A program made the translations under genes and the position numbers. The notes under the pieces were generated by a model, which worked only from the letters and a program-made list of their open reading frames with translations, was not told the DNA's origin and ran no database searches. Positions 8,321-17,375 of a DNA stretch of 64,000 nucleotides are shown in pieces. This DNA is from Pseudoalteromonas sp. R3 (GTDB lineage Bacteria > Pseudomonadota > Gammaproteobacteria > Enterobacterales > Alteromonadaceae): positions 1,674,001 to 1,738,000 of the forward strand of contig NZ_CP034835.1 of the NCBI RefSeq assembly GCF_004014715.1, in the 5' to 3' direction. Numbering within the stretch: position 1 is the first letter of the stretch; each line of letters starts with the position of its first letter.

Positions 8321-10221
8321 GATTTTTCTTCTCCTCGCGGGCGTCGCTGACGTACCCGTTGTTGTGATTCCAATAACATTTTGTTGCGCAGCAAGATGGC
8401 AGGGTCGTCTGGCACTTTACGAAGTAACTGATCGAGTTGCTGTGCTTTTTCTTTTTCTTCTGGTGTCAGTGGGCGACTTTGCATCATTTGCTGTGTCCCC
8501 TCAGGTTGACTTTCATCGTCAGGAGAATGTTGCTGTGCCTGCTGCATTTGTTGGGCTGTTTGTTCAGCTTGCTGTTCCTGCTCCTGTTCGTTTTGTTGTT
8601 CAGATTGTGCAAGCTCGGGTGCGTTGTCATTGTCTGATTGTGACGGATCCTGAGACTCAGCACTTTGCTGGTTCTGTGTGTCACTTTGCGATGCGTCAGA
8701 TTGCTGTTCAGGATCAGATTGCGAAGACGATTGCTGGTCCTGTTGCTCGCCTGATTGTTGCCCGCTCTGCTGTTCACCTTCTTGCTGTTGGTCACTTTGC
8801 TGCTTTTCTTGCTGGTCGCCGGATTGCTCCTGATCATCAGACTGGTCGCCATTTTGTTGCTGGGACTGCTGTTGCTGTTCCCTGAGATTTTCGACCAGCT
8901 GCTTATTTGCTTTCGCTTGTTCTAAATCAGGGTCCAGTTGCAGGGCCTGCTCATAGGCCGCAATGGCTTGATCCAGTTGTCCGGACTTCGCCAGCGCATT
9001 ACCATAGTTATATTGCCCGGTGGCAGATGTGGTGTGTTTGAGCTGTTCCGCTGCCTGTTCATACTCTCCGGCTTTGTATAATGCGGTGCCTTTGAGCAAC
9101 GGATCCTGAGCGCTCTGCGCCTGCTCAAAGTTGCCTTGCTGATAGGATTCCAGTGCCTGCTGGTCCTGATTTTTAAACCAGTTGGTCCAGTCTGCAGTAT
9201 ATCCAGTCTGGGGCTGTAACAACGCCACAACGAATAAACCCAGAGTAAGTGGCTGGGTGCGCATCAACCACAACGCAAGCGGGACAATCACAAACAGCAG
9301 ATACTTACCTGCGTCCAGGTGCCACAGGGTTTCACTTGGCTGCTCATCGCTGTTCAGAGTGGTTAACTTACTTGGCGCAAAGGTTTTTATGTCGTTGTCG
9401 CTGGGTGTATAGGTTGCATAGCGACCACCCAGGCGAGAGGCGAGGGCAGATAATCGCTCCGGATACAGTTTAGGGACCACAATCTGTCCATAGCGGTCTT
9501 TCAAAAAACCGCCTTCAGGCAGACCAATTGGCGCACCGTCTAGCGTGCCAATACCATAAACGTGTAGTCGGTAACCCGTGCCATTTAACAAGTCTGCGAT
9601 ATCTGCCAGCTCGTCCTGTTCCACCTCGTCACTGATGAGGATGATTTCCCCTTCACTATATCCAGCTTGATCCAGCAAAGTTTTGGCCTGATCCAGCCCC
9701 GCTAACACGTTGGCACCTTTACTGGGCATGATTTCAGGGCTCAGACTGGGTACCAGGTTTTCCAGCGTTTTGACATCATCGGTTAAAGGAGAGACGACAA
9801 ATGCGTCTCCAGCATAGGCAACCAGCGCGGTGTCGCCCTCAGTAAACTGGCCAATCATATCCAGGGTTTTAAAGCGCGCCTGAGTGAGCCGGTTAGGCTG
9901 AATGTCAGTGGCATACATGGAGTAAGACATATCCATGACCAGCACCCGGGCTTGTTTGCTTTTGAATACTGGCACAGTGTGCTTTTCAAAGCTGGGTCCG
10001 GCTGCGGCCAGAATGCTCAATAACAGGAGCAGACTGACCAGCCAGGGCGTGCTTTTGCGCTGCTTGCGAGGGCCGTCCTCTAGTACTATTTGTGCAAGGT
10101 GAGGTGCGATCAGCGCCTCGTCTGTACTACGGTGACGCCTTAGCCATTGCATGCCCGTTAGCAGTAGCCAGGGTATAAGTAACCATAACAAAGTAGGGCG
10201 AATAAATATAAACTCGGTCAT
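8314..10221 (-). CDS. batB: BatB/BatC fusion: membrane von Willebrand A protein with TPR and Gln/Ser/Asp-rich tail
   Basis: The 635-residue protein has two N-terminal membrane segments (about 10-28 and 58-75), a vWA domain (about 88-270) with an intact MIDAS motif DMSYS, further membrane segments (about 305-345), tetratricopeptide repeats (about 350-435; QYNYGNALAKSGQLDQAIAA) and a low-complexity tail dominated by Gln, Ser, Asp and Glu (about 445-590). In Bacteroides-type operons batB and batC are separate genes; here they are fused, as is usual in gammaproteobacteria. ATGA overlap with batA and a seven-base overlap with batD argue for one transcript. It probably forms a membrane complex with BatA and BatD, activated by the MoxR ATPase. 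That role is inferred from family and neighbourhood. Confidence 0.88.
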   Translation of the reverse strand: MTEFIFIRPTLLWLLIPWLLLTGMQWLRRHRSTDEALIAPHLAQIVLEDGPRKQRKSTPWLVSLLLLLSILAAAGPSFEKHTVPVFKSKQARVLVMDMSYSMYATDIQPNRLTQARFKTLDMIGQFTEGDTALVAYAGDAFVVSPLTDDVKTLENLVPSLSPEIMPSKGANVLAGLDQAKTLLDQAGYSEGEIILISDEVEQDELADIADLLNGTGYRLHVYGIGTLDGAPIGLPEGGFLKDRYGQIVVPKLYPERLSALASRLGGRYATYTPSDNDIKTFAPSKLTTLNSDEQPSETLWHLDAGKYLLFVIVPLALWLMRTQPLTLGLFVVALLQPQTGYTADWTNWFKNQDQQALESYQQGNFEQAQSAQDPLLKGTALYKAGEYEQAAEQLKHTTSATGQYNYGNALAKSGQLDQAIAAYEQALQLDPDLEQAKANKQLVENLREQQQQSQQQNGDQSDDQEQSGDQQEKQQSDQQQEGEQQSGQQSGEQQDQQSSSQSDPEQQSDASQSDTQNQQSAESQDPSQSDNDNAPELAQSEQQNEQEQEQQAEQTAQQMQQAQQHSPDDESQPEGTQQMMQSRPLTPEEKEKAQQLDQLLRKVPDDPAILLRNKMLLESQQRVRQRRPRGEEKSW

Positions 10222-11207
10222 AGTGGTTTAACTCGCAATTGTTTGACTGCTTTACTGAGCAGAGTCAGGCTCCATAGCGCCAGTGCAATAAGCAGCGGCA
10301 CATAAAAGAGTGACAGGCGGGGTCTGAAAGTCTGGTTCTCATCGGCAATGGGTTCCAGTTTGTCCAGTTCAGCGTAGATTTGTTGCAAGCCTTTCACATC
10401 TTTGGCGCGGAAATAGGCACCACCGGTTTCTGAGGCAATGTGTTTCAGGGTATTTTCATCTATGCTGCTGCCTGTCATTCCGCCCATGCCAAACAGGCTG
10501 AAACCGCCACGGCCATCCGAGCCGACGCCGACGGTGTAAATTTTAATGCCTTCTTCACGGGCCAGGATCAGGGCTTCTTCCGGGCTCAGGTTGCCTGCGG
10601 TATTCTGACCGTCGGTCAGGAGGATCAGAATGCGGCTGCTTTGCTCTTTTTGGTTGAAGCGTTTAACCGACAAGCCTATGGCATCGCCAATAGCGGTTGC
10701 CCGGCCCACCAGGCCGATTTGTGCTTCGAGCAGCATTTGGCTCACGGTTTGCAGGTCGCGGGTCAGCGGGGTCTGCAAAAATGCGGTGTCACCAAACAAA
10801 ATCAGACCGAGACGATCCCCTTGACGCTCGACAATGAAGTCAGACAGCACGGCTTTGACCACCGACAGGCGATCAACATATTTGCCCTGGTAGGCCATGT
10901 CCTGCTCGGTCATTGAGCCCGATAGATCCACGGCCAGCATGATATCGCGTCCTTCATTGGGCAAGGTGATTGGATCATCGAGCCAGCTGGGGCCACTGAG
11001 CGCCACAACCAGGCACAGCCAGATCAAGGCTTCGATCAGGTTTACACTGCGCTTTGGACGTTCAAGGCTTTGCCCGCTTGCACTTTGCTGTTGGTAGCCT
11101 GGCATCCGCAGGCGGACCTGAGTTTGTGCCGCAGTTGGTTTAAATCGGGCAATCAGCCAGGGCAGGGGTAACAGTAGTAAGGCCAGTGGCCAGTCAAGTT
11201 CAAACAT
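10218..11207 (-). CDS. batA: BatA: membrane-anchored von Willebrand factor A protein
   Basis: The 329-residue protein has an N-terminal membrane segment, a second at about 58-75 (LIEALIWLCLVVALSGPSWL), a vWA domain (about 85-275) with MIDAS residues in AVDLSGSM and a conserved Thr in QTPLTRD, and a C-terminal membrane helix (about 300-320). This is the standard BatA layout. The start overlaps the DUF4381 gene by eight bases and the end overlaps batB by four. The intact MIDAS predicts metal-dependent binding of a partner protein. Function beyond envelope or stress fitness is not defined for the family. Confidence 0.88.
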   Translation of the reverse strand: MFELDWPLALLLLPLPWLIARFKPTAAQTQVRLRMPGYQQQSASGQSLERPKRSVNLIEALIWLCLVVALSGPSWLDDPITLPNEGRDIMLAVDLSGSMTEQDMAYQGKYVDRLSVVKAVLSDFIVERQGDRLGLILFGDTAFLQTPLTRDLQTVSQMLLEAQIGLVGRATAIGDAIGLSVKRFNQKEQSSRILILLTDGQNTAGNLSPEEALILAREEGIKIYTVGVGSDGRGGFSLFGMGGMTGSSIDENTLKHIASETGGAYFRAKDVKGLQQIYAELDKLEPIADENQTFRPRLSLFYVPLLIALALWSLTLLSKAVKQLRVKPL

Positions 11208-11634
11208 GCACGGCCTCTTTGGTTTTAAAGGTTTTAATAGCCGCCATCAGTTTGCTGCAATCAATCGTGGGTTGACTGCTGTAAAGCGAACTGAGGTCCT
11301 GCTGGCTAAACTGCTGACGAGTGAGTTTGTTTAACAACCGCAACCACTGTGCTGTCGGTTGAGCGGCCTGTTCAGTGCCGTAGTAATGTCGGGTCAGCCG
11401 TTTGAGTATGCCATGCAGCGCCAGGGCATCTTGAGTATGCTGCTGACTCAGTTTAATGGCTTCTCGTTTCGCCGCATTATGCTGCCAGTGTCTGACTGCC
11501 AGCCAGATACCGGCACTCACGAGGAGCAGCGCGATAAGGATCACAGCCCAGCTGGCCGGGGTCAGCGGCCACCAGCTCACCTGCTCGGGCGGGATCACAT
11601 CATGGAGTGCATCTAGTGGGTTTTGCATCATCAC
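11200..11634 (-). CDS. DUF4381 small membrane protein of the MoxR/Bat operon
   Basis: This 144-residue protein begins with a short periplasmic segment rich in Pro and Trp (HDVIPPEQVSWWPLTP), has one membrane helix (about 28-47, WAVILIALLLVSAGIWLAV) and ends in a soluble helical domain. That pattern and its place between the DUF58 and BatA genes identify DUF4381. It directly abuts the DUF58 stop codon. It is probably a structural member of the Bat membrane complex; nothing catalytic is visible. Confidence 0.8.
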   Translation of the reverse strand: MMMQNPLDALHDVIPPEQVSWWPLTPASWAVILIALLLVSAGIWLAVRHWQHNAAKREAIKLSQQHTQDALALHGILKRLTRHYYGTEQAAQPTAQWLRLLNKLTRQQFSQQDLSSLYSSQPTIDCSKLMAAIKTFKTKEAVHV

Positions 11635-12597
11635 TTACCTGGAGATCTGTGTTTCTATTGGTGCTGAGGCACAAAACGTTTGCATACTCATACCGGCGCG
11701 TTGTAAGCGGGCCAAGCGGGTCTGGAAAGCCTGTTCGGCCTGCTCGGCAAATCGGGTTCTGAATTGTTTATCCGCCAGTGGCAGCGTCCAGCTACCTGAA
11801 GCCGAACTGACTTCAATCGCATCTTTATAGGCGGGCAGGGTATGCTCGAACGGATCGCTGATTTGGCAGCCAATCAGTTCGCAGTGCCGGCTGAGATGCT
11901 CAAGCTGTTTAAAGCTGGCCTCGTTAAGTTGGCTGAAATCGGAGATCAGATAAATAAGACTGCCGGGTTTGGCCAGATGCGACAAACGTTTCAGGTTATT
12001 ATCAAACGTCGAGGCCAGATTTTCGCTGCGCTGAGCCAGGCTTTGCGTGTGGATATCACACAGCTGGTGGCAAAATGCCAGCACGCCTTTGTCGCGTGCC
12101 GTGGGCTTAAGCTCATGATGGCCTAGCTCACTGAATACCACACCACCGAGCCGGTCACCGCGGGCGCATGCGGACCAGGCAACCAGGGCACTCAGATGTG
12201 CAGCCTGAACAGACTTGAGCAACAGACGACTGCCGAACAGCAAAGAACTGGAAAGATCGCAGAAGATAAACACCGGACGTTCTTTTTCTTCCTGGTACAG
12301 CTTGGTATGGGCCTCACCAGTACGCGCCGTAACACGCCAGTCGATAGCGCGAATATCATCGCCATACTGGTACTGACGTACCTCGGCAAATTCCATTCCC
12401 CGGCCTTTGTGTGGTGCCAGATATTGCCCGGCCTGATCACTGCGGATGGCGCGCTTGGGCTTGAGATCCAGCAAGCGCGCTTTGCTCTTATAATAAAGCA
12501 GCTCTTTGAGTGTCAGTTCAACACCATTGCTATGGCTTTGTGCCAGCCACTGGGTGTGATCGGTGTGTTGCATTGAATGCTTCATCATCGCGACCAC
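11635..12597 (-). CDS. DUF58 protein of the MoxR/Bat operon
   Basis: The product (up to 320 residues) carries the DUF58 signature GDDIRAIDWRVTAR (about 98-111), followed by a degenerate von Willebrand-like fold (FIFCDLSSSLLFGS). DUF58 genes almost always follow a moxR gene, as here. The GTG at 12597 overlaps the MoxR stop codon region; ATG codons at 12588, 12585 and 12570 are alternative starts, and no strong ribosome-binding site chooses between them. It may be a client or adaptor of the MoxR ATPase. Confidence 0.85.
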   Translation of the reverse strand: MVAMMKHSMQHTDHTQWLAQSHSNGVELTLKELLYYKSKARLLDLKPKRAIRSDQAGQYLAPHKGRGMEFAEVRQYQYGDDIRAIDWRVTARTGEAHTKLYQEEKERPVFIFCDLSSSLLFGSRLLLKSVQAAHLSALVAWSACARGDRLGGVVFSELGHHELKPTARDKGVLAFCHQLCDIHTQSLAQRSENLASTFDNNLKRLSHLAKPGSLIYLISDFSQLNEASFKQLEHLSRHCELIGCQISDPFEHTLPAYKDAIEVSSASGSWTLPLADKQFRTRFAEQAEQAFQTRLARLQRAGMSMQTFCASAPIETQISR

Positions 12598-13554
12598 TTA
12601 TGGCACAGGGACCAGTTCCAGAATACGGCTGATCACCTGATCTTTGCTGATCCCGTCCGCCTGCGCTTCATAACTGAGAATAATACGATGACGCAATACA
12701 TTGTGCAGCACAGCCTGAATATCATCCGGTGTCACAAAGTCCTGACCCTGCAACCAAGCGTGAGCACGTGCACACTTGTCTAGTGCAATGGTTGCCCGCG
12801 GACTGGCGCCGTACTCAATCCAGGCACCCAGTTGCTGATCCAGCTTAGCGGCTTCACGGGTGGCAATGATTAACTGCACCAGATAGTGCTCAAGCGGTTC
12901 AGCCAGATGCAGTGACAGCACTTTTTTACGTGCTTCAAATAAGGTTTGCTGCGAAATCGGCGTAAACTGCGCAGTCTGTTCTGACAGCGCCTCGCCACGT
13001 GTTAAACGCAAGATCTCCAGCTCAGTGCTCGCCTGCGGGTAATCAATATTAAGGTGTAGCAGAAAACGGTCTAGCTGCGCTTCCGGCAGTGGGTAAGTTC
13101 CTTCCTGCTCAAGTGGATTCTGCGTTGCCATTACCATAAACAGCTCTGGCAGCGGGTAAGTTGTTTTACCTACCGTGATCTGCCGCTCTGCCATTGCTTC
13201 CAGTAGGGCTGACTGAACCTTAGCCGGCGCGCGGTTAATTTCGTCCGCCAAAATCAGGTGATGGAATAAAGGGCCTTTTTCAAACACAAACTCGCTGGTT
13301 TGCTGGCGATAGATGTCGGTGCCGGTAATATCGGCGGGCAACAAGTCAGGGGTAAACTGAACGCGTTGAAAGCTGCCCTCAATGCCTTTGGCCAGCGCGT
13401 TTACAGCACGGGTTTTAGCCAGTCCTGGCGGGCCTTCTACCAGCAAGTGGCCATCAGCCAGCAGAGCAATGAGAAGCGCTTCTGTCAGTGCGCTTTGACC
13501 TAGTATTTGAGAGTCGAGGTAGTTTTTCAGTTCACTAAATGCGTTTACTGCCAT
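12598..13554 (-). CDS. MoxR-family AAA+ ATPase
   Basis: The protein has Walker A (EGPPGLAKTRAV), Walker B (LILADEINRAPAK), sensor 1 (MVMATQNP) and the C-terminal AAA lid domain. The start is set at ATG 13554 because AAGGA lies about nine bases upstream; a TTG at 13578 would sit on top of that ribosome-binding site. The product is then 318 residues, normal for MoxR. It is the first gene of a six-gene leftward chain. MoxR proteins act as chaperone-like ATPases that remodel or metal-load vWA partner proteins, here BatA and BatB. The promoter must lie in the 316 bp shared with fadI. Confidence 0.92.
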   Translation of the reverse strand: MAVNAFSELKNYLDSQILGQSALTEALLIALLADGHLLVEGPPGLAKTRAVNALAKGIEGSFQRVQFTPDLLPADITGTDIYRQQTSEFVFEKGPLFHHLILADEINRAPAKVQSALLEAMAERQITVGKTTYPLPELFMVMATQNPLEQEGTYPLPEAQLDRFLLHLNIDYPQASTELEILRLTRGEALSEQTAQFTPISQQTLFEARKKVLSLHLAEPLEHYLVQLIIATREAAKLDQQLGAWIEYGASPRATIALDKCARAHAWLQGQDFVTPDDIQAVLHNVLRHRIILSYEAQADGISKDQVISRILELVPVP

Positions 13555-13795
13555 GGTGCTTTGTCCTTGTTGTGACAAATTTTTTGCTTATTTATAAGGA
13601 TTAAGGCGCAAAACTCAAGGTTTTGCGGGCGATTTTTTGTAACTTGATTAGACACTGAAGCAGGTGAAAGTTCCCCAAACTTCATTTATTTTTCAGTGAC
13701 TTTTTGAATTGAGCAAAAATCAGGCTAGATTTAAAAGCGGCGTTTAGATGGACCATCTCAGTCATGCTCGAATGATAAGATTTTCCAATTTGCTA

Positions 13796-13824
13796 TTGGC
13801 ATTAAGGATTCGGTTGTTTAGAAT
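13796..13824 (+). promoter_or_regulatory. Sigma-70 promoter of fadIJ
   Basis: TTGGCA (13796-13801) and TAGAAT (13819-13824) are separated by 17 bases, a near-consensus sigma-70 arrangement. They lie 47 bp before the fadI start and just before the FadR-like palindrome. The rest of the 316-bp gap between MoxR and fadI holds no gene. Confidence 0.65.
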
Positions 13825-13836
13825 CAAACGACAATA

Positions 13837-13851
13837 ACAGGTCAGACCTGT
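13837..13851. promoter_or_regulatory. FadR-like operator upstream of fadI
   Basis: ACAGGTCAGACCTGT is a perfect palindrome (7+1+7). Its core GGTC-N-GACC is the core of the known FadR operator (TGGTCNGACCA). It begins 13 bases after the -10 box, so a bound repressor would cover the transcription start, as expected for fatty-acid-responsive control of fadIJ. The regulator gene itself is not in the window. Confidence 0.65.
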
Positions 13852-13870
13852 CAGCGGGAGAGCAAAATTC

Positions 13871-15181
13871 ATGTCTGAACAACACATTCTAAAAACAACA
13901 AAAGGGGACCGCATCGCCATTGTATCTGGTCTGCGTACACCCTTTGCGAAGCAGGCTACGGCCTATCACCACGTACCGGCACTGGACCTGGGTAAGGTCG
14001 TTGTCAATGAAATGCTGGAACGCCTCAACATAGATAAAAACGAAATCGACCAGCTGGTTTTTGGCCAGGTCGTGCAAATGCCAGAAGCGCCAAACATTGC
14101 GCGTGAAATCGTACTAGGTACTGGCATGCCGGTATCCGTCGATGCTTATTCCGTATCTCGTGCCTGTGCCACCAGTTTTCAGGCGGTAGCGAACGTTGCC
14201 GAGTCTATTATCGCAGGTCACACGGCGGTGGGTATCGCCGGTGGTGCGGACTCATCGTCTGTACTCCCTATTGGTGTGAGCAAAAAGCTGGCAGGTAGCC
14301 TGGTTGATTTAAACAAGGCGCGTACTTTGTCGCAACGCCTGAAGATTTTCTCAAAGCTCAGACTGAAAGATTTGATGCCAGTACCGCCGGCCGTTGCTGA
14401 ATACTCAACGGGCCTGTCGATGGGTCAGACGGCAGAGCAAATGGCCAAAACTCATGCCATCAGCCGTGCCGATCAGGATGCTTTGGCGCACCGCTCGCAC
14501 ACCTTGGCTGCCAAAGCCTGGGATGCTGGTTTGCTTAAAGACGAAGTCATGACGGCACATGTTGAGCCGTACAAAGGCTTTATCGACAAAGATAACAACA
14601 TTCGTGCGAACTCGTCTTTGGAAGGCTACGCCAAATTGCGTCCGGTCTTTGACCGTAAACATGGCTCGGTCACTGCGGCAAACGCAACGCCACTCACTGA
14701 TGGTGCCGCTGCAGTACTGATGATGAGCGAAAGTAAAGCCAAAGCATTGGGTTACGAGATCCTGGGCTATGTGCGTAACTACGCGTTTACTGCCATTGGC
14801 GTGCACGAAGACATGCTGATGGGTCCGGCTCACTCTACGCCACTGGCACTGGAACGCGCTGGTCTGACTCTACAAGATTTAGATTTGATTGAGATGCACG
14901 AAGCTTTTGCAGCGCAAACTCTGGCTAACATGAAGATGTTTGCATCGGATAAGTTTGCTCAGGAGAAGCTGGGTCGCAGCAAAGCCCTGGGTGAAATCGA
15001 TATGGATAAATTCAACGTAAACGGTGGCTCTTTGGCCTATGGACACCCGTTTGCGGCAACAGGCGCGCGTTTGATCACGCAAACCCTAAATGAACTGAAA
15101 CGTCGCGGTGGTGGACTAGCGCTGACTACGGCTTGTGCGGCTGGTGGTCTGGGTGCAGCCTTTGTATTGGAGAGTGCATAA
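13871..15181 (+). CDS. fadI: 3-ketoacyl-CoA thiolase, FadI (acetyl-CoA C-acyltransferase)
   Basis: The 436-residue protein is a thiolase: nucleophilic Cys in [12 protein letters not shown] (about residue 99), His in [11 protein letters not shown] and the second Cys in [11 protein letters not shown] near the C-terminus. Length and the long internal loop match FadI rather than FadA. It cleaves 3-ketoacyl-CoA to acetyl-CoA and a shortened acyl-CoA in beta-oxidation. GGGAGAG provides the ribosome-binding site. The stop overlaps the fadJ start by one base (TAATG), so the two subunits of the multienzyme complex are translationally coupled. Confidence 0.95.
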   Translation: MSEQHILKTTKGDRIAIVSGLRTPFAKQATAYHHVPALDLGKVVVNEMLERLNIDKNEIDQLVFGQVVQMPEAPNIAREIVLGTGMPVSVDAYSVSRACATSFQAVANVAESIIAGHTAVGIAGGADSSSVLPIGVSKKLAGSLVDLNKARTLSQRLKIFSKLRLKDLMPVPPAVAEYSTGLSMGQTAEQMAKTHAISRADQDALAHRSHTLAAKAWDAGLLKDEVMTAHVEPYKGFIDKDNNIRANSSLEGYAKLRPVFDRKHGSVTAANATPLTDGAAAVLMMSESKAKALGYEILGYVRNYAFTAIGVHEDMLMGPAHSTPLALERAGLTLQDLDLIEMHEAFAAQTLANMKMFASDKFAQEKLGRSKALGEIDMDKFNVNGGSLAYGHPFAATGARLITQTLNELKRRGGGLALTTACAAGGLGAAFVLESA

Positions 15182-17279
15182 TGTCAGTATTTAGTTATGA
15201 ATTAAACAGCCACCGCGTGGCCATCGTCACCATCGATGTGCCGGGCGAGAAGATGAATACGCTGCGCGACAGCTTTGCCGATGAACTGCTAACTATCCTG
15301 GAGCAGGGTCGCAGCGATGATGTAACTGGCATGGTGTTTGTCAGCGGTAAAGACGATAACTTTATCGCCGGTGCCGACATCAAAATGCTGGATCAGGCAA
15401 AAACTCGCGAAGATGCGCTGCGTTTATCTGAAATGTGCCAGCAGGCATTTTTCAAAATGCAGAAACTGCCATTCCCAACGGTTGCGGCCATTCACGGTGC
15501 GGCACTGGGTGGCGGTCTTGAATTCGCGTTGGCGTGTGATTATCGCGTATGTAGTGATGACGACAAGACCAAGCTGGGCTTGCCAGAAGTGCAATTAGGC
15601 CTGTTACCAGGCGGTGGCGGCACACAACGTCTGCCAAAGCTGGTGGGTATTCAAAAAGCATTAGAATGGATGCTGACGGGCAAGCAAGTGCGTGCCAAGC
15701 AGGCTAAAAAAGCCGGTCTGGTAGATGACAGCGTGCCGCACAGTATTTTACTGGATGTGGCTATTAAACTGGCCCGTGGCAGCAAGCCTAAAGCACGTAA
15801 ACCTAAGCTGGATAAGCTTAGCCAGCTGCTGGAATCAAATCCGTTTGGTCGCAACATCATCTTCAAAAAGGCGCAGGAAAACGTTGAGAAGAAAACCGGT
15901 GGCCACTATCCGGCACCACTGGCCATTATCAAGGCCGTGCGTGCTTCGGTTGAATTAGGTGAACTGAAAGCCTACAAAACAGAAGCTGAAGGTTTTGCCG
16001 ACTTGGTGATGACCGAAGTGTCGCAGTCTTTGCGTGGCATTTTCTTCGCGACCACAGAGATGAAAAAAGAGTGGCAAAGCGACGACGCACCAAAAATCAA
16101 CCGCGCGGCGGTATTGGGTGGCGGTTTGATGGGGGCGGTATTGCTCACGTGAGCGCAGTAAAAGCCGGTGTGCCTGTGCGCATTAAAGATGTGGCGCATC
16201 AGGGGATCAGCAATGCCCTAAGTTATAGCTACAAGATCCTGTCTAAAAAACAGAAAAAACGTATTTTGTCTAAGGCCGATCTGCAACTGGCGATGAACCG
16301 CATCACAGGTACTACCGATTACACCGGCATGCGTCACACTGATATCGTGATTGAAGCGGTATTTGAAGACTTGGCTCTGAAACAAAGCATGGTGGCCGAC
16401 ATCGAGCGCGAATGTACAGAGCAAACCATTTTTGCCAGTAACACGTCGTCCTTACCGATTGCGCAGATCGCTGAAAAAGCTGCACGTCCTGAAAACGTGA
16501 TTGGCCTGCATTACTTCTCGCCGGTCGAGAAAATGCCACTGGTTGAGATCATCCCGCATGAGGGTACATCACAGGAGGCCATCGCTCGTACTGTTAATTT
16601 TGCGCGCAAGCAGGGCAAGACGCCTATCGTGGTTAAAGATAAAGCGGGCTTCTATGTAAACCGTATTCTGGCGCCTTACGTTAATGAAGCGGCCAACCTG
16701 CTATTAGCGGGTGAGCCAATTGAAAAGATTGACCAGGCCCTGGTTGAGTTTGGCTTCCCGGTTGGGCCTTTGGCACTGCTGGACGAAGTGGGTGTGGACA
16801 TCGGCTCTAAGATTGCGCCTATCCTTGAAAAAGAACTGGGTGAGCGCTTTAAAGCACCGGATGCCTTTGCCCGCATGATCGACAGCAAGCGTCTGGGTCG
16901 TAAGACCGGCAAAGGCTTCTACAAATATGAAGCCAAAGGCAAGAAAGTGGACGAGTCTGTCTATGACTTGCTGGGAATTACACCGGCCCCACGTCTGAAC
17001 AAGCAAGAAATTGCCAGCCGCTGTGTGGCGCAAATGCTCAATGAAGCTGCGCGCTGCCTGGATGAAGGTATCATCGACAGTGCCCGTGATGGTGACATCG
17101 GTGCCATCTTTGGTATTGGCTTCCCGCCATTCTTAGGTGGGCCGTTCAGCTATATGGACAAACGTGGTCTGAATAAAGTGTGTTCAGAGCTGTCTACCTA
17201 TGCCACCGACAACGCGGTGTTTACACCAGCGGAACCGCTACTGGCTAAGGCCGAAGCGGGTGAAGCTTACTACAGCTAA
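15181..17279 (+). pseudogene. fadJ: FadJ, fatty acid oxidation multifunctional subunit, split by a one-base frameshift
   Basis: The N-terminal part (15181 to about 16135) is an enoyl-CoA hydratase/isomerase domain (IAGADIKML, GAALGGGLEFALACDYRV, PEVQLGLLPGGGGTQRLP). The C-terminal part is a 3-hydroxyacyl-CoA dehydrogenase ([34 protein letters not shown]). They lie in frames offset by -1. The break falls in the NAD-binding loop, which should read [16 protein letters not shown]; the run at 16131-16135 has five G where six are required. With one G restored the protein is about 700 residues, the normal FadJ size. Everything else is well conserved, so either this is a very recent mutation or a sequencing/assembly error. 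Start ATG 15181 overlaps the fadI stop. Confidence 0.88.
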
Positions 17280-17301
17280 GCATTTGTCTGAGCATTAGAA
17301 A

Positions 17302-17328
17302 AAGCCGCATTGATGCGGCTTTTTTATT
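17302..17328 (+). terminator. Intrinsic terminator after fadJ
   Basis: AAGCCGCA (17302-17309), loop TTGA, TGCGGCTT (17314-17321), then a T-run. This is a textbook rho-independent terminator. Confidence 0.9.
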
Positions 17329-17375
17329 TTCGGCTAAAATTAGTCAGATACTCTGTGTATTGCGATGTAAAAGCG

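Noticed and set aside
8437..8852. Alternative frames opposite the BatC Gln/Ser-rich region
   Set aside because: They arise from the CAG/CAA-rich low-complexity coding sequence.
16135..16152. Programmed frameshift in fadJ
   Set aside because: FadJ is one polypeptide in all known members; the site lacks a slippery heptamer and similar one-base losses occur in other genes here.
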